From: Oxytricha trifallax
Taxonomy: Eukaryota; Ciliophora; Spirotrichea; Sporadotrichida; Oxytrichidae
Direction: 5' to 3'
Length of the DNA: 64,000 bases
NCBI GenBank assembly: GCA_000711775.1
Contig: ARYC01001305.1
Location: 18,162-82,161 of the forward strand
Part shown: positions 48,792 to 60,931 of the stretch, in pieces
How the letters are laid out: each line of letters opens with the position of its first letter
Numbering within the stretch: the first letter of the stretch is position 1
Program-made: the position numbers and the translations under genes
Notes under the pieces: generated by a model
What the model was told of the DNA's origin: nothing
The model's database searches: none
The model's input: the letters and a program-made list of their open reading frames with translations, nothing else

Positions 48792-50909
48792 ATGTCTCAA
48801 AGATAACAGTTGTCTTACGGAGCTAATAGTAATCACTTGACCTCTCCTCATGGAGGCTTAAGTCTATCAATTAGGTCGCATGTAATAGGTGGTGCTAATA
48901 GATAAGTTATCAATAAAAATGCTTATTAAAGCAATGCTCAATACTAAAATAACATCAATATGGGAAAGTAGAGAATAATGAAGAAAGTTGCGTATTACTA
49001 GAGTAAAAATACTGGGGAAAAACGGGTAAGTTATAAAATGAAAATATCATGAGTATTCAATTTCTTTTTTAAATGAGTTTGAAGTTTAATCTTCTATACA
49101 TAGAAAATCATTCAGAAACCCTGGAGTAAACCTATGGCTGCTTAGCATTTAGCAGCAGTAAAAATTTAGTCAGCTATTCGTAGATTTCTTTACATTAAAC
49201 GAAGACATGAGAGATTGGCATATGGAAAAAATTATAACATGTAAAGCAACAGAATAAAAGGAATTTCTCATTAATAATAACTTCAAATGAGAGGCAAATA
49301 GCAGATTTAAGGCAAAATTTATCAATAAAAACTTTCAAACACTAGTGAAATGAATCATTTAACACCTAACTAACGCTTGAGACAAAAATTCTTTACTTCA
49401 CCATTTAATGTATTGTATAAAAAGTGAGGAGACTTGCTGGAGAAATTTTGGTGCTGCTTTGATTTAAGCAACTTATAAAATGGCTTTGACTTGAAGATTA
49501 TTCAAATATCATAGATTTGCAATGTATCACATAGCTGCTATTTAGATTCAATGGGCTTCGAGAGGGTATTAAGAACGCAAGAAAAAAGTACCTGTTAGGA
49601 GCAAGGAATCTATCGCAGTTAAGAAAATATAAAAAGCGTGGTGATCATTCACAAATGTTAAGATCTTCAAATATTACAAAGATCTCATTAACTTTAAAGA
49701 AAAGTAATCTTTTATAGTAAATAATTATTATCTATAGAAGCGATCCAGCTTAATTGCTGAAGAGTGTAAATCTTTCTGAGGCTGGTATTCTAGATGCTGC
49801 TTCAAAATGTCATATCAGATTTAGACTTGGTGGAGATGTAACACTTATAATGAATTTTATATTATTTTCCTATAGAAATTCCCACCACTGATTTACTACA
49901 AGATTTTTGCACATGGTTCAATTATAGATATTAATGCCTTTGCTCCAAGAGATTATGTGAAAATAAAGAAAGATAAGAAAAAGCAAGTCATAAATATAAA
50001 GTATGATAAAGATCCGAATGATAAACATGATGGTTGGTACAACAGATATGAAAATAATGGCTGGAGACCAGTAAAATTAACAATAATATATTAATTTCTT
50101 TATAGATAAGTGATAAAATTTTGACTCCATATGATGCGGTAGAGTTGAGAACAGCAAACAAGCCTAAAAAGTTTCATTTCAATAAGAAAAAGAGAAAGGA
50201 AATGACAGCTTAAGAAAAGCGTGCGAAAAAATTAAAATGGTTAAGAAAACTTTATAAAGATGCATAGAATGCTGAAATACTATAAGATGCGCCTGATATT
50301 CTGTAACAGACAGGTGATGCATAAAGGGCAGAAACAAATGCATTAGAATAGCTCTATGACAATCCTTTTGATGATAAGAGGTTTATTTAGTTGGCAGATG
50401 GAGACTTTAACAATCAAGTGAATAACTTGATTGAATGGTGTGAATACCTTAACTATGAAAAATATACAAATAATTGGCATTAATTAGCTACTAGTGCTTA
50501 CGCTGGCCAAGATTCAGGAACAAATTAAGCAAATCTTATGAGCAATTGCATAGGTATATTTTTTGAAAATTAATTTTCATAAGATTTGGTATAAATTATA
50601 GGAGCTATATAATGCGAGCTCAAACTGGTGATGATTAGGATATGATGCTTGGTGGATATCCCCTAGATATGGATTAAATTCGCAGTACACTTAATGGGGA
50701 TGACAGATATGCAGCAGCCTTCAATTAACATCAAATGCAAGAAGAGCAAATTTTAAAGTCTAATATAGACTACGAAAATAGGCTGAAAGAGCATGTTTAT
50801 CAATTTGAGGAAAATAAGTCTGCTATCTCTAACTGCAAAGCGCATTGAATCAGAGTATTTAGCAGTGTATCAAACCTTATAAGATGAGTAAGCTATAATT
50901 TAAGTTTGA
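48792..50909 (+). CDS. IQ-motif protein resembling C11orf65/MFI
   Basis: The ATG at 48792 opens MSQRQQLSYGANSNHLTSPH. The intron 49026-49103 (GTAAGT..CATAG) is followed by AAVKIQSAIRRFLYIKRRHE, an IQ calmodulin-binding motif. More IQ-like repeats follow: ALIQATYKMALT, AAIQIQWASRGYQERKKK and AVKKIQKAW. Intron 49704-49737 joins NFKEK to SDPAQLLKSVNLSEAG. Then comes the block CHIRFRLGG, FPPLIYYKIFAHGSIIDINA, FAPRDYVK and WYNRYENNGWRP, which I associate with the vertebrate C11orf65 (MFI) family. The C-terminus is charged, ending near IESEYLAVYQTLQDEQAIIQ with TGA at 50907-50909. Two in-frame TGAs (49492-49494, 49642-49644) and one or two frame changes interrupt an otherwise good reading. 50910-51160 is spacer. 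Confidence 0.72.
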
Positions 50910-51164
50910 TAGTTAATTATACTAAAGTTTAATTATAATATAAAAACAGATTATAAAAATATTAAAGAAAAAGAAAAAACGATTAGTATAAAAATCGATA
51001 GAATTTATACTATGAAACTAAAAAAATATAATTCTAAATCATTTTGTTAAGATTTAATGATTATATTTATCATAATTTTAGGTCTCCTTAATTTATTCTA
51101 TTTCTATATTTTTTCTATGATGTTTTTGTAGAATGGGGTTTAATTATATAAAACTTTTCTTAAT

Positions 51165-51588
51165 ATTGTAGGAATACATTAAATTAAGTGAAATTAAATA
51201 AAATTAAAATTAATTAATTATTAATTTTATTCAGTTATGTTTTTGGAAAATGTCTCCAAACCTTAGCTTCATAAGGGTCATTGGATAGCGCATTAAAAAT
51301 GAGACAGTGGTTGCTTTTGCTAATATGATTTTATTTCATCGCCAAAGGAAAAAATGCCCTTTTACTGTTTTTAGGAGTTAGCTCAAAACCAAAATATCTC
51401 ACTTCATGGGACATTTTAGGTAATTCGCCAATATCAAAGTCCAGCTAAATTTGCTGGATCTACTGTATGATATATTTAGATTTAAATTTTGAGTGACTTT
51501 AAATTTGATAACTGTCATAATTTTATTAATTAATTAAATTATTTTTCCCAAATCCATTGCATTCCTACAATATTATTAATATAAAAAA
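51165..51588. mobile_element. MITE family copy E, immediately upstream of a TPR gene
   Basis: The ends AATATTGTAGGAAT and ATTCCTACAATATT are exact mirrors. Inside are TTTTGGAAAATGTCTCCAAA and CATTGGATAG at the left, and CGCCAATATCAAAGTCCAGCT at the right, the landmarks of the family. It stops a few bases before the ATG at 51588. Confidence 0.75.
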
Positions 51589-53587
51589 TGAATCGATAAT
51601 TATAGAAAAATTTAGTGCTTGAAGAGCAAATTATCAAATTGCAGTAGAAAGTAATTCTTTTATATTTCTTGCTTAATCAGAGTAGTAATGAGGAGAGTTT
51701 TGATAAATTAGAGAAAATATTGCAACTGAAATAAATTAATTTCGGCACTTCAAGTCCTGAGGTAAGACTTAATTTAACTTATAATTAAATCTGGACAAAA
51801 TACCTGAATAGAGTTATATAAATTTTATTTTTTACCTAATATATTAAATATTACTTAAGCTGACTTCATCTTTATAAAATTATTTCATTATTGAAAAATA
51901 AATCAATGACACCAGAAAATTATTAGATTAAATGAATATTTCACATAACGAGACACTTAAATATAATATACAAAAACATGCTTACAAATAATCAACATTT
52001 GCAATGTTATCGCTATAGAGCTCTTGAAGACTTAATAATTCTAACGTGCATACGAACTACTGAAAAAGAGTGAATTACTTTTTGAAAACAATGATTATGG
52101 GAGAGCTATGACATACAATAATTTCGCATGCTACTACAGAAAGTAAGTTATTCATAAGAGATTGTTAAAAAATTATAAGTTTAAATATTTATGAAATGCT
52201 AACAGATTTCATTATAGATAGGGAAAATTAAGATCTGCGTTGTAGTATTTAGAAAAAGATCTAGAAATAGAGTAAACATTGCCATATCACAGTTCTAAGA
52301 CTGACACTCATTTAAATATATGTGCAGTTCTTTCTTAAATGCACAAACATGAAATTAAATAAGTTTTAAAGCTAATCCAAATTAATATTTAATGATGTGC
52401 TAGTTATTTTAATAAATTGACTATATATTATAGAACATGATATCGCAATGCATCATGCACAAAGTGCAATAATAATAGCATAATCAAATCTCCTAAGAGC
52501 ATTCCTGCCTAATCGAGAGAATCATGTAGATGTGGAAGCTTAACTAAACAGAAAAATCTAGTAGAATTTCAAGGATAAAATAGCTGTTTTAGCCATAGCT
52601 TATCATAATCTTGGTGTCGAGCAAGAGTTTCTTAAATTGGTATATATAAACATTAAAGTCTTAAACGTGATATTATAGTATCATCAATCATTGGAAAGTT
52701 ACAGACAGGCTAAAGAATTTGCAGAAAGGTATTTAGGGCAGAGTGATGGCATTACTTAAAATCTTAAAAGCTAGTATATCAAAGCAAGGAATGAAATTGA
52801 TAAGAAGATGGAGTATAATGCTGGCAAGATTAAGCGAAGAGAATTGATTAACTAAGAAAAAAACTATAAAATAGATGCCTTATAATTGGCTTAAAATTTG
52901 TGAGAAATATTATCTTAAACAATATTTTCATGAACCATTTAATTTGAAGAGAGACAAAGAGTTTTCACAGCTCACAGTAGTTAAACAAGACTAAGTCAAG
53001 GAAATATAAGTTTCAATTAAACTTAATCAAGACCAATGAGTAAAAAGGCTGGCAGACTTTATGGAGCAATTGAGAGTGCTTAGTAAGAGGGCACCTAGCA
53101 TGTGTCATCAATGAATAACTTCCTGAAGCATCAAGGCAACATAAGAGTATAAAGTAGACATCACTATCGTAGGAGGCAAAGATCTCCTGAGTATAGCTAG
53201 CAAGTTGAAAACAGCTTCTTTACGCAATAGAATGGAGCAGGTAATGGATAAATTCAAAATCATTTCCCTCTGCCTTAAAATTTTAATAAAGTCTTCTTTT
53301 AATAAATCATAATTAAAAAGTTTTAGATGTACAATTTTTTATATAAATTTGTAAAGCTTTACGGATAAGATAATGGATACTTCTAAGGAAATGACTAAGT
53401 AGGTGACCCCTAAATAAATTTATATCGTCAATAAAATGAAAGAGCTTATCAGAGCAACTATAATATAACACCTGCAAATTAATCTAACGGTTTTAATCCA
53501 TCAGGATAGACTACTTTCAATTAGTCTGGATTCGATGATAAAAGCAGGAAGAATAATGTAAAAGAAATTCCTTTCTTGAATTACTGA
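51588..53587 (+). CDS. TPR-repeat protein
   Basis: Tetratricopeptide-repeat protein, likely a protein-protein scaffold. The ATG at 51588 opens MNRQLQKNLVLEEQIIKLQQ; a donor GTAAGA follows SSPE. TPR-like helices: MTYNNFACYYRK then GKLRSALQYLEKDLEIEQTL (around 52100-52270), HLNICAVLSQMHKHEIKQ, HDIAMHHAQSAIIIAQSNLL (around 52440-52500), and IAYHNLGVEQEFLKL then YHQSLESYRQAKEFAERYLG (around 52595-52740). Introns with GT..TATAG ends lie near 52144-52218, 52360-52433 and 52641-52679. The C-terminal third is low complexity (Gln, Asn, Ser) and ends KEIPFLNY with TGA at 53585-53587. Coherent frame through the repeats, so this is probably a working gene. 53590-53880 holds nothing obvious. Confidence 0.8.
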
Positions 53588-53884
53588 CTTATTGCTACTA
53601 GACAGATGAATTTTTTATTAATTTTCTATTGAGATTCTATATTAGATCTGTTAGCTAATAATCAGATTATTAAGAAATATTTAGCATAAACAAGTTCAGT
53701 TACTATATTTTGTAGTTTTGTGAAATACATCAATTTATTGATATTGTTAATTATATTTAATTATAAGTTAGAATAATATGAGGACACCATATAATCAATT
53801 TTAATCATTAATACAAATAAGAATATGTAAGTTCTTCTAGATGCTAACTACCTTGCTATTCATGATTTATAATAAGAAAACTTT

Positions 53885-54190
53885 AATTTATTAATTATTT
53901 AATTAACTTTAATACTAATACTTTTAAGTCTAATAAAAAATGGAAATCTCTCTAAAAACATCTTGTCTTCTTCTTCTTCGTCATCATCATCTTCGTCATC
54001 GTAAATATCAAGTCTTTAGTCCCTTCTCCCTGTCGTCTTACGCAGCACCTGTCTTGTGACAACTGTGGTCTTACCAGGTAGGACCACTAAAAAATAAAAA
54101 TTAAAGATTTACTTTTTGTAACTTACATTTATGTGAGTGCTGTACCTCCACCTGCGTCTGATCTATACGAATACTTTTTAATATATTAAG
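53885..54190 (-). CDS. Short acidic-tail coding segment, paralogue B, with intron
   Basis: On minus, an exon (RSDAGGGTALT or, in the preferred frame, VEVQHSHK) is followed by an intron starting GTAAGTTACAAAA and ending TTTTTTAG, then VLPGKTTVVTRQVLRKTTGR and DIYDDEDDDDEEEEDKMFLE. Reading frame is intact here. It corresponds piece for piece to 10735-10985. No start codon seen; family unknown. Confidence 0.6.
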
Positions 54191-54265
54191 TTTTTGATTA
54201 AATTAATTAATTTCTTATTATAAATCATAATTATTATAATTAATTTAAATTATATTTAAATAAAA

Positions 54266-55884
54266 ATGCAATCAATTAACAAATATTTGCTGTAAATGCC
54301 CATCAAGTTTCCAAACAAAAGGATTATGAGCATAGACATTGGAGGATCTCTTGCTAAGACAGCCTTTTACATTCCAAAGGGAGATCCTTAATTTTAGGAC
54401 TTTAAGATTTTTGAAATATTAACCAAAGACACCATTACCAGTAAGTTTTTATAAGAATTTTAGATATTTCAAATTATACAGAATATAAGATGTACCATCA
54501 TGCATTTTTCTCTATAAAACTTACTCTAAATATTTTGAAGTTAAAACATATTAGAAATATTGAGTTAAAATTTATGATAAATAATTAGATTATCGAAAAT
54601 TTGAGTAGCTAAAACTAATTAACTACCTTACCATATCAATTTTAGTTTAATATCTTCATTTATAACATTAAGTTTTAATTTGCAATAATATAGTAGAGTT
54701 AGACAACGGTGACATGATCTACTTGAAGAGTTTTCCTTCTAATAAAATACAGAAGTTTATCACTTTTGCCAAAGAACATAAATTAGTCGATGAAGACACG
54801 AAATAAATTCATGCTACTGTAGGTGGCGCTTATAAGCTCTTTTATTCATTATGTAGAATACAAAATAATACCATTAAATTTAATATATAAGTATAATGAC
54901 TTGTTTGAAAAAGAATTTGGACCAATTGGAGTAGTTCTCAAGAAACACGATGAAAATGGAGTCACTCGTAAACGGCATGAGATTTATATTGAACTACGCG
55001 AAACAGCCTGCATTCACTTTTAGACAAGGTGAGGGAAGACAATTTTTACCAAAAGAAGCTACTACTTAATTTCCTAAATTACTAATATCTATTGGATAAT
55101 AAATAAATATACTATTCAATATATACTATTATTATAAAATGAAAGCTTTGCTTCCAAAGACCTTGTTTAACTGTTATCTTTCATAAATATTTTGTTGAAA
55201 TCAGGAGTGTCAATAATAAAAGTACACAACTATAGTGGGTTCAAAAGAGTTTCAGGGACAATGATAGGCGGAGGTACACTACTAGGATTAGCAAATCTCT
55301 TAACAGGTGTAAATGTCTTCGATACAAATTTGGAACTATCAAAGAGTGGAGATAACAATAACGTGGATATGCTTATCAAAGATATTAATGGAGATAACTC
55401 GCCATTCAAGGATTTAAAGGGAGATTTACTTGCTAGTAGTTTTGCCAAGGTAGCCTTTGATAATGAGTTCGATGGCAAGCTGAGATTTTTAAATTATGAT
55501 TATTTTGCATAGGATGAAAAATTCCAAATTATTGATAATAAATTAAAGATTTGGGGATGTATCAGGTAAGTACAAAAAGGAGGACGTGCTGAATAGTTTG
55601 GTGCTTATGATCTCCTTTAATATTGGGCAGTTGGCATTTATGACGGGGCAAGTGCATAGCGTAGATCAACTGTATTTCATTGGAAATTATGTCAGAGGTC
55701 ATGATTTTATTTTTTTAAAGCAAAAATAAATTTTTACTTATATTTAATTGACTTAGCTATGGAAAGAATAAATTTTGCTGTTGAATTTATGTCATAATGT
55801 AAAACACAGGCAAGATTTTTGACTTACGATGGATACTTAGGTGCAATTGAAGCATTTCTAAAGGAATTCGAAAGAATCGAATGA
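54266..55884 (+). CDS. Pantothenate kinase (eukaryotic type II)
   Basis: Catalyses ATP-dependent phosphorylation of pantothenate, the first step of coenzyme A synthesis; normally cytosolic. The ATG at 54266 gives MQSINKYLLQMPIKFPNKRI, then MSIDIGGSLAKTAFYIPKG (phosphate-binding loop). Next are DNGDMIYLKSFPSNKIQKF, HATVGGAYK joined across an IES to YNDLFEKEFGPIGVVLKKHD, then NGMRFILNYAKQPAFTFRQG, FPKLLISIG and GVSIIKVHNYSGFKRVSGT, MIGGGTLLGLANLLTGVNVF, NNVDMLIKDINGD, SFNIGQLAFMTGQVHSV with QLYFIGNYVRG, and the C-terminal LTYDGYLGAIEAFLKEFER before TGA at 55882-55884. An extra A near 54955 shifts the frame between KKHDE and MESLVNG and could be a homopolymer error. At least four IESs or introns. 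Confidence 0.9.
54831..54891. other. IES with TATAAG pointer in the pantothenate kinase gene
   Basis: TATAAG at 54831-54836 and 54886-54891. Deleting 55 bp joins VGGAYK to YNDLFEKEF in frame. Confidence 0.85.
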
Positions 55885-56569
55885 TCTAATCAGCACCCTA
55901 TTCCAGACTCTGAGCCAGTAATTCAAATATGAAAATCAGCAAAATATTTCATCAAAAATTAGCACTATAAATAGATTATTAATTAACTTCAATACTTCAT
56001 ATATCTTTTCTGATTTTTACTAAAGACCCTAGAGAAGTAATTTCTGAAATAATATCACTTTTTTAAACATATCTAATAATTAATTGGATATTTCAATAAA
56101 ATAAATGTTTTAAATTTGTAATAATCTTCCTTCGTTAATCTTAAGTTTTATCAATATAATCGAAATAAATATATTAATATTGATTAACTTATGGGATCTT
56201 GTAACACAAAAAAGAGGAGTGTCGACGGGGACAACAATTAAATTATTATTAATTTTCATCCTTAATTTAATTAGAGCAAATTTAAATAAAAATGTGGCAC
56301 CAATTCCTGCATTATTCAATCATCCTTGCTTAAAGAAAATATGATTGATTAGTTACAAAGTTAACAAATATAGTAAGTATCAAAGAAACCATCGAAATTC
56401 AATGGATTTTGTATGGGATCTTAATAAAGACTCAGAAAGAACCCTTATCTTAACATAAAATTAAAAATAGTAATTCTATTTATTAAAACAAATGATTAGC
56501 ACTCATAAATAATTAGACTTAAATTTTCTTATAAGCCAATATAAATTGATAATAATTAACGATGGAAGC

Positions 56570-58078
56570 ATGGGGGACTCGAGTATGAACGAAACCCTGC
56601 TAAAATAGTAAATAAACCTCGATAAATCGACTTCAAACAGTAATATTAACAATTCACAAGCCCCCATTTAAGTGACACTAAATTCTCAAATAATAGAGAA
56701 AACCAAGATATAAAGCCAGCATTTTCATAATTCCTCTTAACAGTAATAAAGTAGACATTAAAATAACAGAAGTGGAAGCAAGAATTAGGGCTTTCATAAT
56801 ATACATGACAATAACTTCTCTAATTTTGAGAATGATTAATAATGCCTTATGATAATTTCACCTTCAAAGTTATACAATCAGCAGGAAATTTGGTTCAACT
56901 AATTGATTAAAGTTTATTTAATTTATTGAACTTGCGAATTTAATTTGGATTGCTAAAGATATAAAAATTACTAATTAAACTAAAACAATGATGAAATGAC
57001 TGTAGCCTAGATTTTAATGAGTAAATATGAATATTACAGCGATATTGATCCCCACTCTTCAGACGCTCATATTCATCTTATGATATTAAGTCAATAAATA
57101 TATGTTTATATTGTTTCTTAAATATATCTTGTGATAATAGAAAGGGAAAAGAGACTACATCATAGTTCAATTCTGACATATTGCAATATTTACAACTTAA
57201 TGAGATTATTCTGATTGGGAGGGTAAACAGAAAGTTATACATTGCTAGTGGGGATATATCGCTTCTCAGGAATTATACTTAAAAATAATCACAGACTTTG
57301 CATGCTAGCTACAAATAGCTTCAATTTATGATATAATATATATATATATAACATTTAAATTGGTATAATGATAAATTGATATCTTGATTTTCCTTTTATA
57401 ATGAAGAAGTTAAATTCAGAAATATTTCAGGGTTAGTTTCACCAAAGATTTTATATATAGTTGCTTATTTATTAGCTTCAGCAAGGAGCAAGACTGTAAA
57501 AAATGATTTTGAGGTAGAGCTTGGAACTCTAAAAGTTGTTAATCGAATAATAACTATGGGAATCTCAAATCAACAATCTTAATTATGTGTACTAAATCAC
57601 AGACACTGTAAATAACAATAATACCAAATATAATCACAATTAACAAGCGAGCAATTTTGAAAGTGCTCACAAAAATAATAATAAATCTTAATCAAATTTG
57701 ATATTAAAAGGAGAGACAAACCTGCAAGGAAATGAAAGTATTCAGCAGTTGGCTTAGAAAATAGTTATCTAAATATATAAGAGGAAGCCTATGATGAATT
57801 TAATTAACTTATAGGCAATGGATTAGATTAATCCGATTAACTTATATAGTCTATTTATAAGTTAGAATTTAGTGAAATTAGAATATCTTATATATGATAC
57901 CCTAAATTAAGATTCGTAAGTTGGTTTATTGGATGCTTAATAACAGGCTACTCTAAGGAATCACTCTAATGCAAAGATACTTTAAAATGAAAACATATTA
58001 TAAAAATAAAACAATGATAGTCAAGTTCATTCTGGAAACTAACACTTCTTGTTATAAAGTAACAAACATAATTAATGA
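56570..58078 (+). CDS. Asn/Gln-rich protein, unidentified
   Basis: The ATG at 56570 opens MGDSSMNETLLKQQINLDKS and continues low-complexity to about 56940 (RHQNNRSGSKNQGFHNIHDN). Islands at 56985-57110 (EMTVAQILMSKYEYYSDIDP), 57140-57300 (QYLQLNEIILIGRVNRKLYI) and 57430-57590 (KILYIVAYLLASARSKTVKN) look more structured. The last island, 57606-58078, is about 157 codons (NFESAHKNNNKSQSNLILKG, PMMNLINLQAMDQINPINLY) and ends HNQ with TGA at 58076-58078. I cannot assign a family. 55890-56560 and 58080-58795 contain no gene that I can see. Confidence 0.62.
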
Positions 58079-58796
58079 ATTATTTGCAAAAATTAATAAT
58101 GTTATAAGTTTTTTATCTTAATGACAATTTATGAAAGTAACAAAGATCAAGGATTAATAAATAAAACTAAAAATATGACCTCAGGGGTATACGATATCAT
58201 CCTGGATAAGAATTGCAGTAAAATTTAACTGTAAAACTAGATATTTTTAATAAGAAATAACAATGAATATTGCATGCCCTATTTTTAATATGACGAAAAC
58301 AACCTAACTTATAAATTGGGAAGCTTCTAAAGTTAATAATCAATAGGTTCTATCAATTAAATCAATACTCCCAAAATATAAATTATTAAGAAATTTTTAT
58401 AAATAATTTGTCGATATTATTTCTATACTTGAAAAAAATTATATCTTTGGATGTCCCAAAAATTAACAAAAGCATCAATATTTTGCTTATTTTTGTGTCA
58501 AGTTTTAGAAATGATTTAATCTACTCACTAAAAATTTGAGAAAAAAATTTATTCTAGATAATACATTATACCTTATTTTTCATATAATTTATAATATTTT
58601 AGTAGGCTAATAGTTGTTAGTTTAAATAAAAAATTAATTTTATTACTGCAATAATGAAGAAGAAAGCTTGAAAGTTCTAAACTAAGAAAATTAATAGACT
58701 AAGCTTTAGATAAGTTTAAATTTTGTGATTAATGATTTAAAATCAAATAAATTTAACATGTCACTGTTTAATACTAAAATCAAGCCATCATTTTAG

Positions 58797-59362
58797 TCGT
58801 GACGTAGACGTATCTGAGTGAGTTGACGTGGCAAACTTCCGTGACGTGGCAGTCATGAAGTAGAAAACTCCGAAAAAACCAATCTCACTATTACCTAGTC
58901 TTCTCCCAAAATCAAGATGTCACCACGACAGAGCTTGTGAGATCCAATTCGGTGATAGAAGGTGGAGAAAAACGCTTATCGGTCCCACCGCTGCTGGGAA
59001 ACATAATCCCTGTCCTTTCGCTGTGGTAGCTTCAGTACCCTAACCCGGTGTGGGAGAAGAATCCTTATCGTTGACTTCAATGGTTCCGTCTTCTTACTTT
59101 CGAAGGCAGAGCGTACCTTCATCCTGCTCCCTATTACCTAGGAAACTGAACTCAAGCCAGGAAACTCATCTATGAAGGGAAATCCTTTGCGTGCAGACGA
59201 CTCGAAGAGTCTAGGATCTGACAGATTGAACCCCGCCGACTGGCCCCTAATTCGTTGCGCCAAGCAACCCCCTACCTGCCCTCGGTAGGCCTTAGTGTAG
59301 TAGAAAGCTCTATCAGAAGGTCTCTAGCCTCGGGCCCCTGTGGGTCACCCTATCCTTATAAC
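58797..59362. ncRNA. GC-rich, hairpin-rich island of unknown nature
   Basis: About half G+C in a genome stretch that is otherwise roughly three-quarters A+T, with sharp edges on both sides. It holds several perfect short hairpins: GTTGCgccaaGCAAC (59257-59271), CTACCtgccctcGGTAG (around 59272-59288) and GACTCgaaGAGTC (around 59200). On minus, TTGGCGCAACGAA followed by GGTTCAATC resembles a Pol III A box and B box, as in tRNA-derived SINEs. No long ORF stands out on either strand. It could be a structured RNA gene, a SINE, or foreign DNA; I do not recognise it. Confidence 0.4.
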
Positions 59363-59481
59363 TTTCTAATTTAATAATAAATAATTTAAATTTTTATTTT
59401 AATCAAAAATAACATTAATTTAGATTTTATAGAAAGTATACAGTATATTTATTGGTTGATCTTGTTATATTTTGTTTTGAG

Positions 59482-60931
59482 ATGAAGAAAACATAGATAA
59501 ATCACTTACTAATAAAAGATTTCTCAGAGAGAGACCAAGAATTAGATAGTCAATACAACGATAGTAATGGCCAAGGAAGTCAACAAAATATGTTTTGGAA
59601 AAGCAAAAAGATTGAATTCGAGTAAATGCAGAGTCCAGAAAGCAAAAATTCTGGCTCTTAAATAAGGTTTTAAATTGATAATCCTCGTCAGTTCAAGAGA
59701 CTGCAAACTTAAGAATAACCATCCATACAGAATTCACATACTCTACATAATAGTTTATAGCATAGAAGAGAAGGATATTATAAAAATCCTAAACTTTCTT
59801 AAGAATTTATTAACTATGTTCAAAATCAAGGATACTCATTTTTTATTTTAGATTTTTCCTTTTAAGTTAAAATAGTTTTTAAAGACTCTTCTTTGGTATA
59901 TTTTATAGGGTTTATTATATACAAATTACTCTTACTTTAAGAGAATAAACCTTGAGAACATAAATAAAAACTAGGTCTTATCTCAAGCTGGAATAGATTC
60001 GAGTCGTTTTGGAAGTCATATAATGTAATCAACAGAAGGTTGTGACGGAAATAATGATATTAGAGTCAGCAATTTATCCCATAGAACGCCTTCTTTCATT
60101 AATCTAATGCGTGAAAGCTCAGTCCGAATGATGATGAGCAATCAAAACATTTTATCAAACAGAAATTCAAAAATTCTGTTTTAAAGTGAAGACAGTGGTC
60201 ACATATACGTTGGAGTTGAGATTTCAGGCATGTAAAGTAATAGACAAGGCTAATGAGTCAAGTAAAATTAGCTACTTAAACACTTTAAATGCTCATTCTA
60301 ATAATAATAATTATAGAGCCTCAAACACTAACACCAACCATGAAACATTTAATACTTACTCAAATGGAGGGTTATTAGGTCAAGTTTAAGGACTAAAGAA
60401 CCACAATACTCTAAATGTTGCTAAGAAAAACATAAACATAAATCTATAGCATTAACAATCTATTGGATTGCTTGGATTGCAGATATCAGTATGAACAAAT
60501 AACTAACCAACAGGCATTCTTAGAGAGGAAACAGTTAAAATAACTTAAATAATTAGGGCATTAACGCAAATACAGATTTTGTGAACATTAAGCTTGATCA
60601 TAACACAGTGGTTTTGCTTTAGGCTCCTGATGGAACTACCGCAACAATTATGCCCAGAAATGCTAGCAGTAGTCTAAACGATGGCTTGTAAAAGCAACAG
60701 CAGATAATTATGAGATAATAAAGCACGCCAAAAAGGTAGGCAAAAACTAATTCTACACCGTCATCTTATTCAAAATAGAGCTCAAACAATTCAAAGAAAA
60801 GAGGAACAGTAGAAGGCTAATAATAGACTGCTGATTCAAACTTTTAAAAAGAGGAATCATTAATTTCTACTAATGGAAATAGAGACTCATTTAACAATTT
60901 AGAAGAAACAGTCCTAATAAAGAATCAATGA
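59482..60931 (+). CDS. Ser/Asn/Gln-rich protein, unidentified
   Basis: The ATG at 59482 opens MKKTQINHLLIKDFSERDQE and stays open to about 59850 (NPRQFKRLQTQEQPSIQNSH). Islands follow at 59940-60250 (SHRTPSFINLMRESSVRMMM), 60245-60480 (YRASNTNTNHETFNTYSNGG) and about 60545-60931 (VNIKLDHNTVVLLQAPDGTT, NSTPSSYSKQSSNNSKKRGT), ending TVLIKNQ with TGA at 60929-60931. Frame changes between islands imply introns or IESs. No domain recognised. Confidence 0.62.

Noticed and set aside
55230..55478. Minus-strand ORF of 82 codons
   Set aside because: It is the antisense of the pantothenate kinase segment that carries MIGGGTLLGLANLLTG.
58797..59362. rRNA, tRNA or SRP RNA gene
   Set aside because: I could not match the conserved cores of these RNAs; only the Pol III-box-like pair is suggestive.
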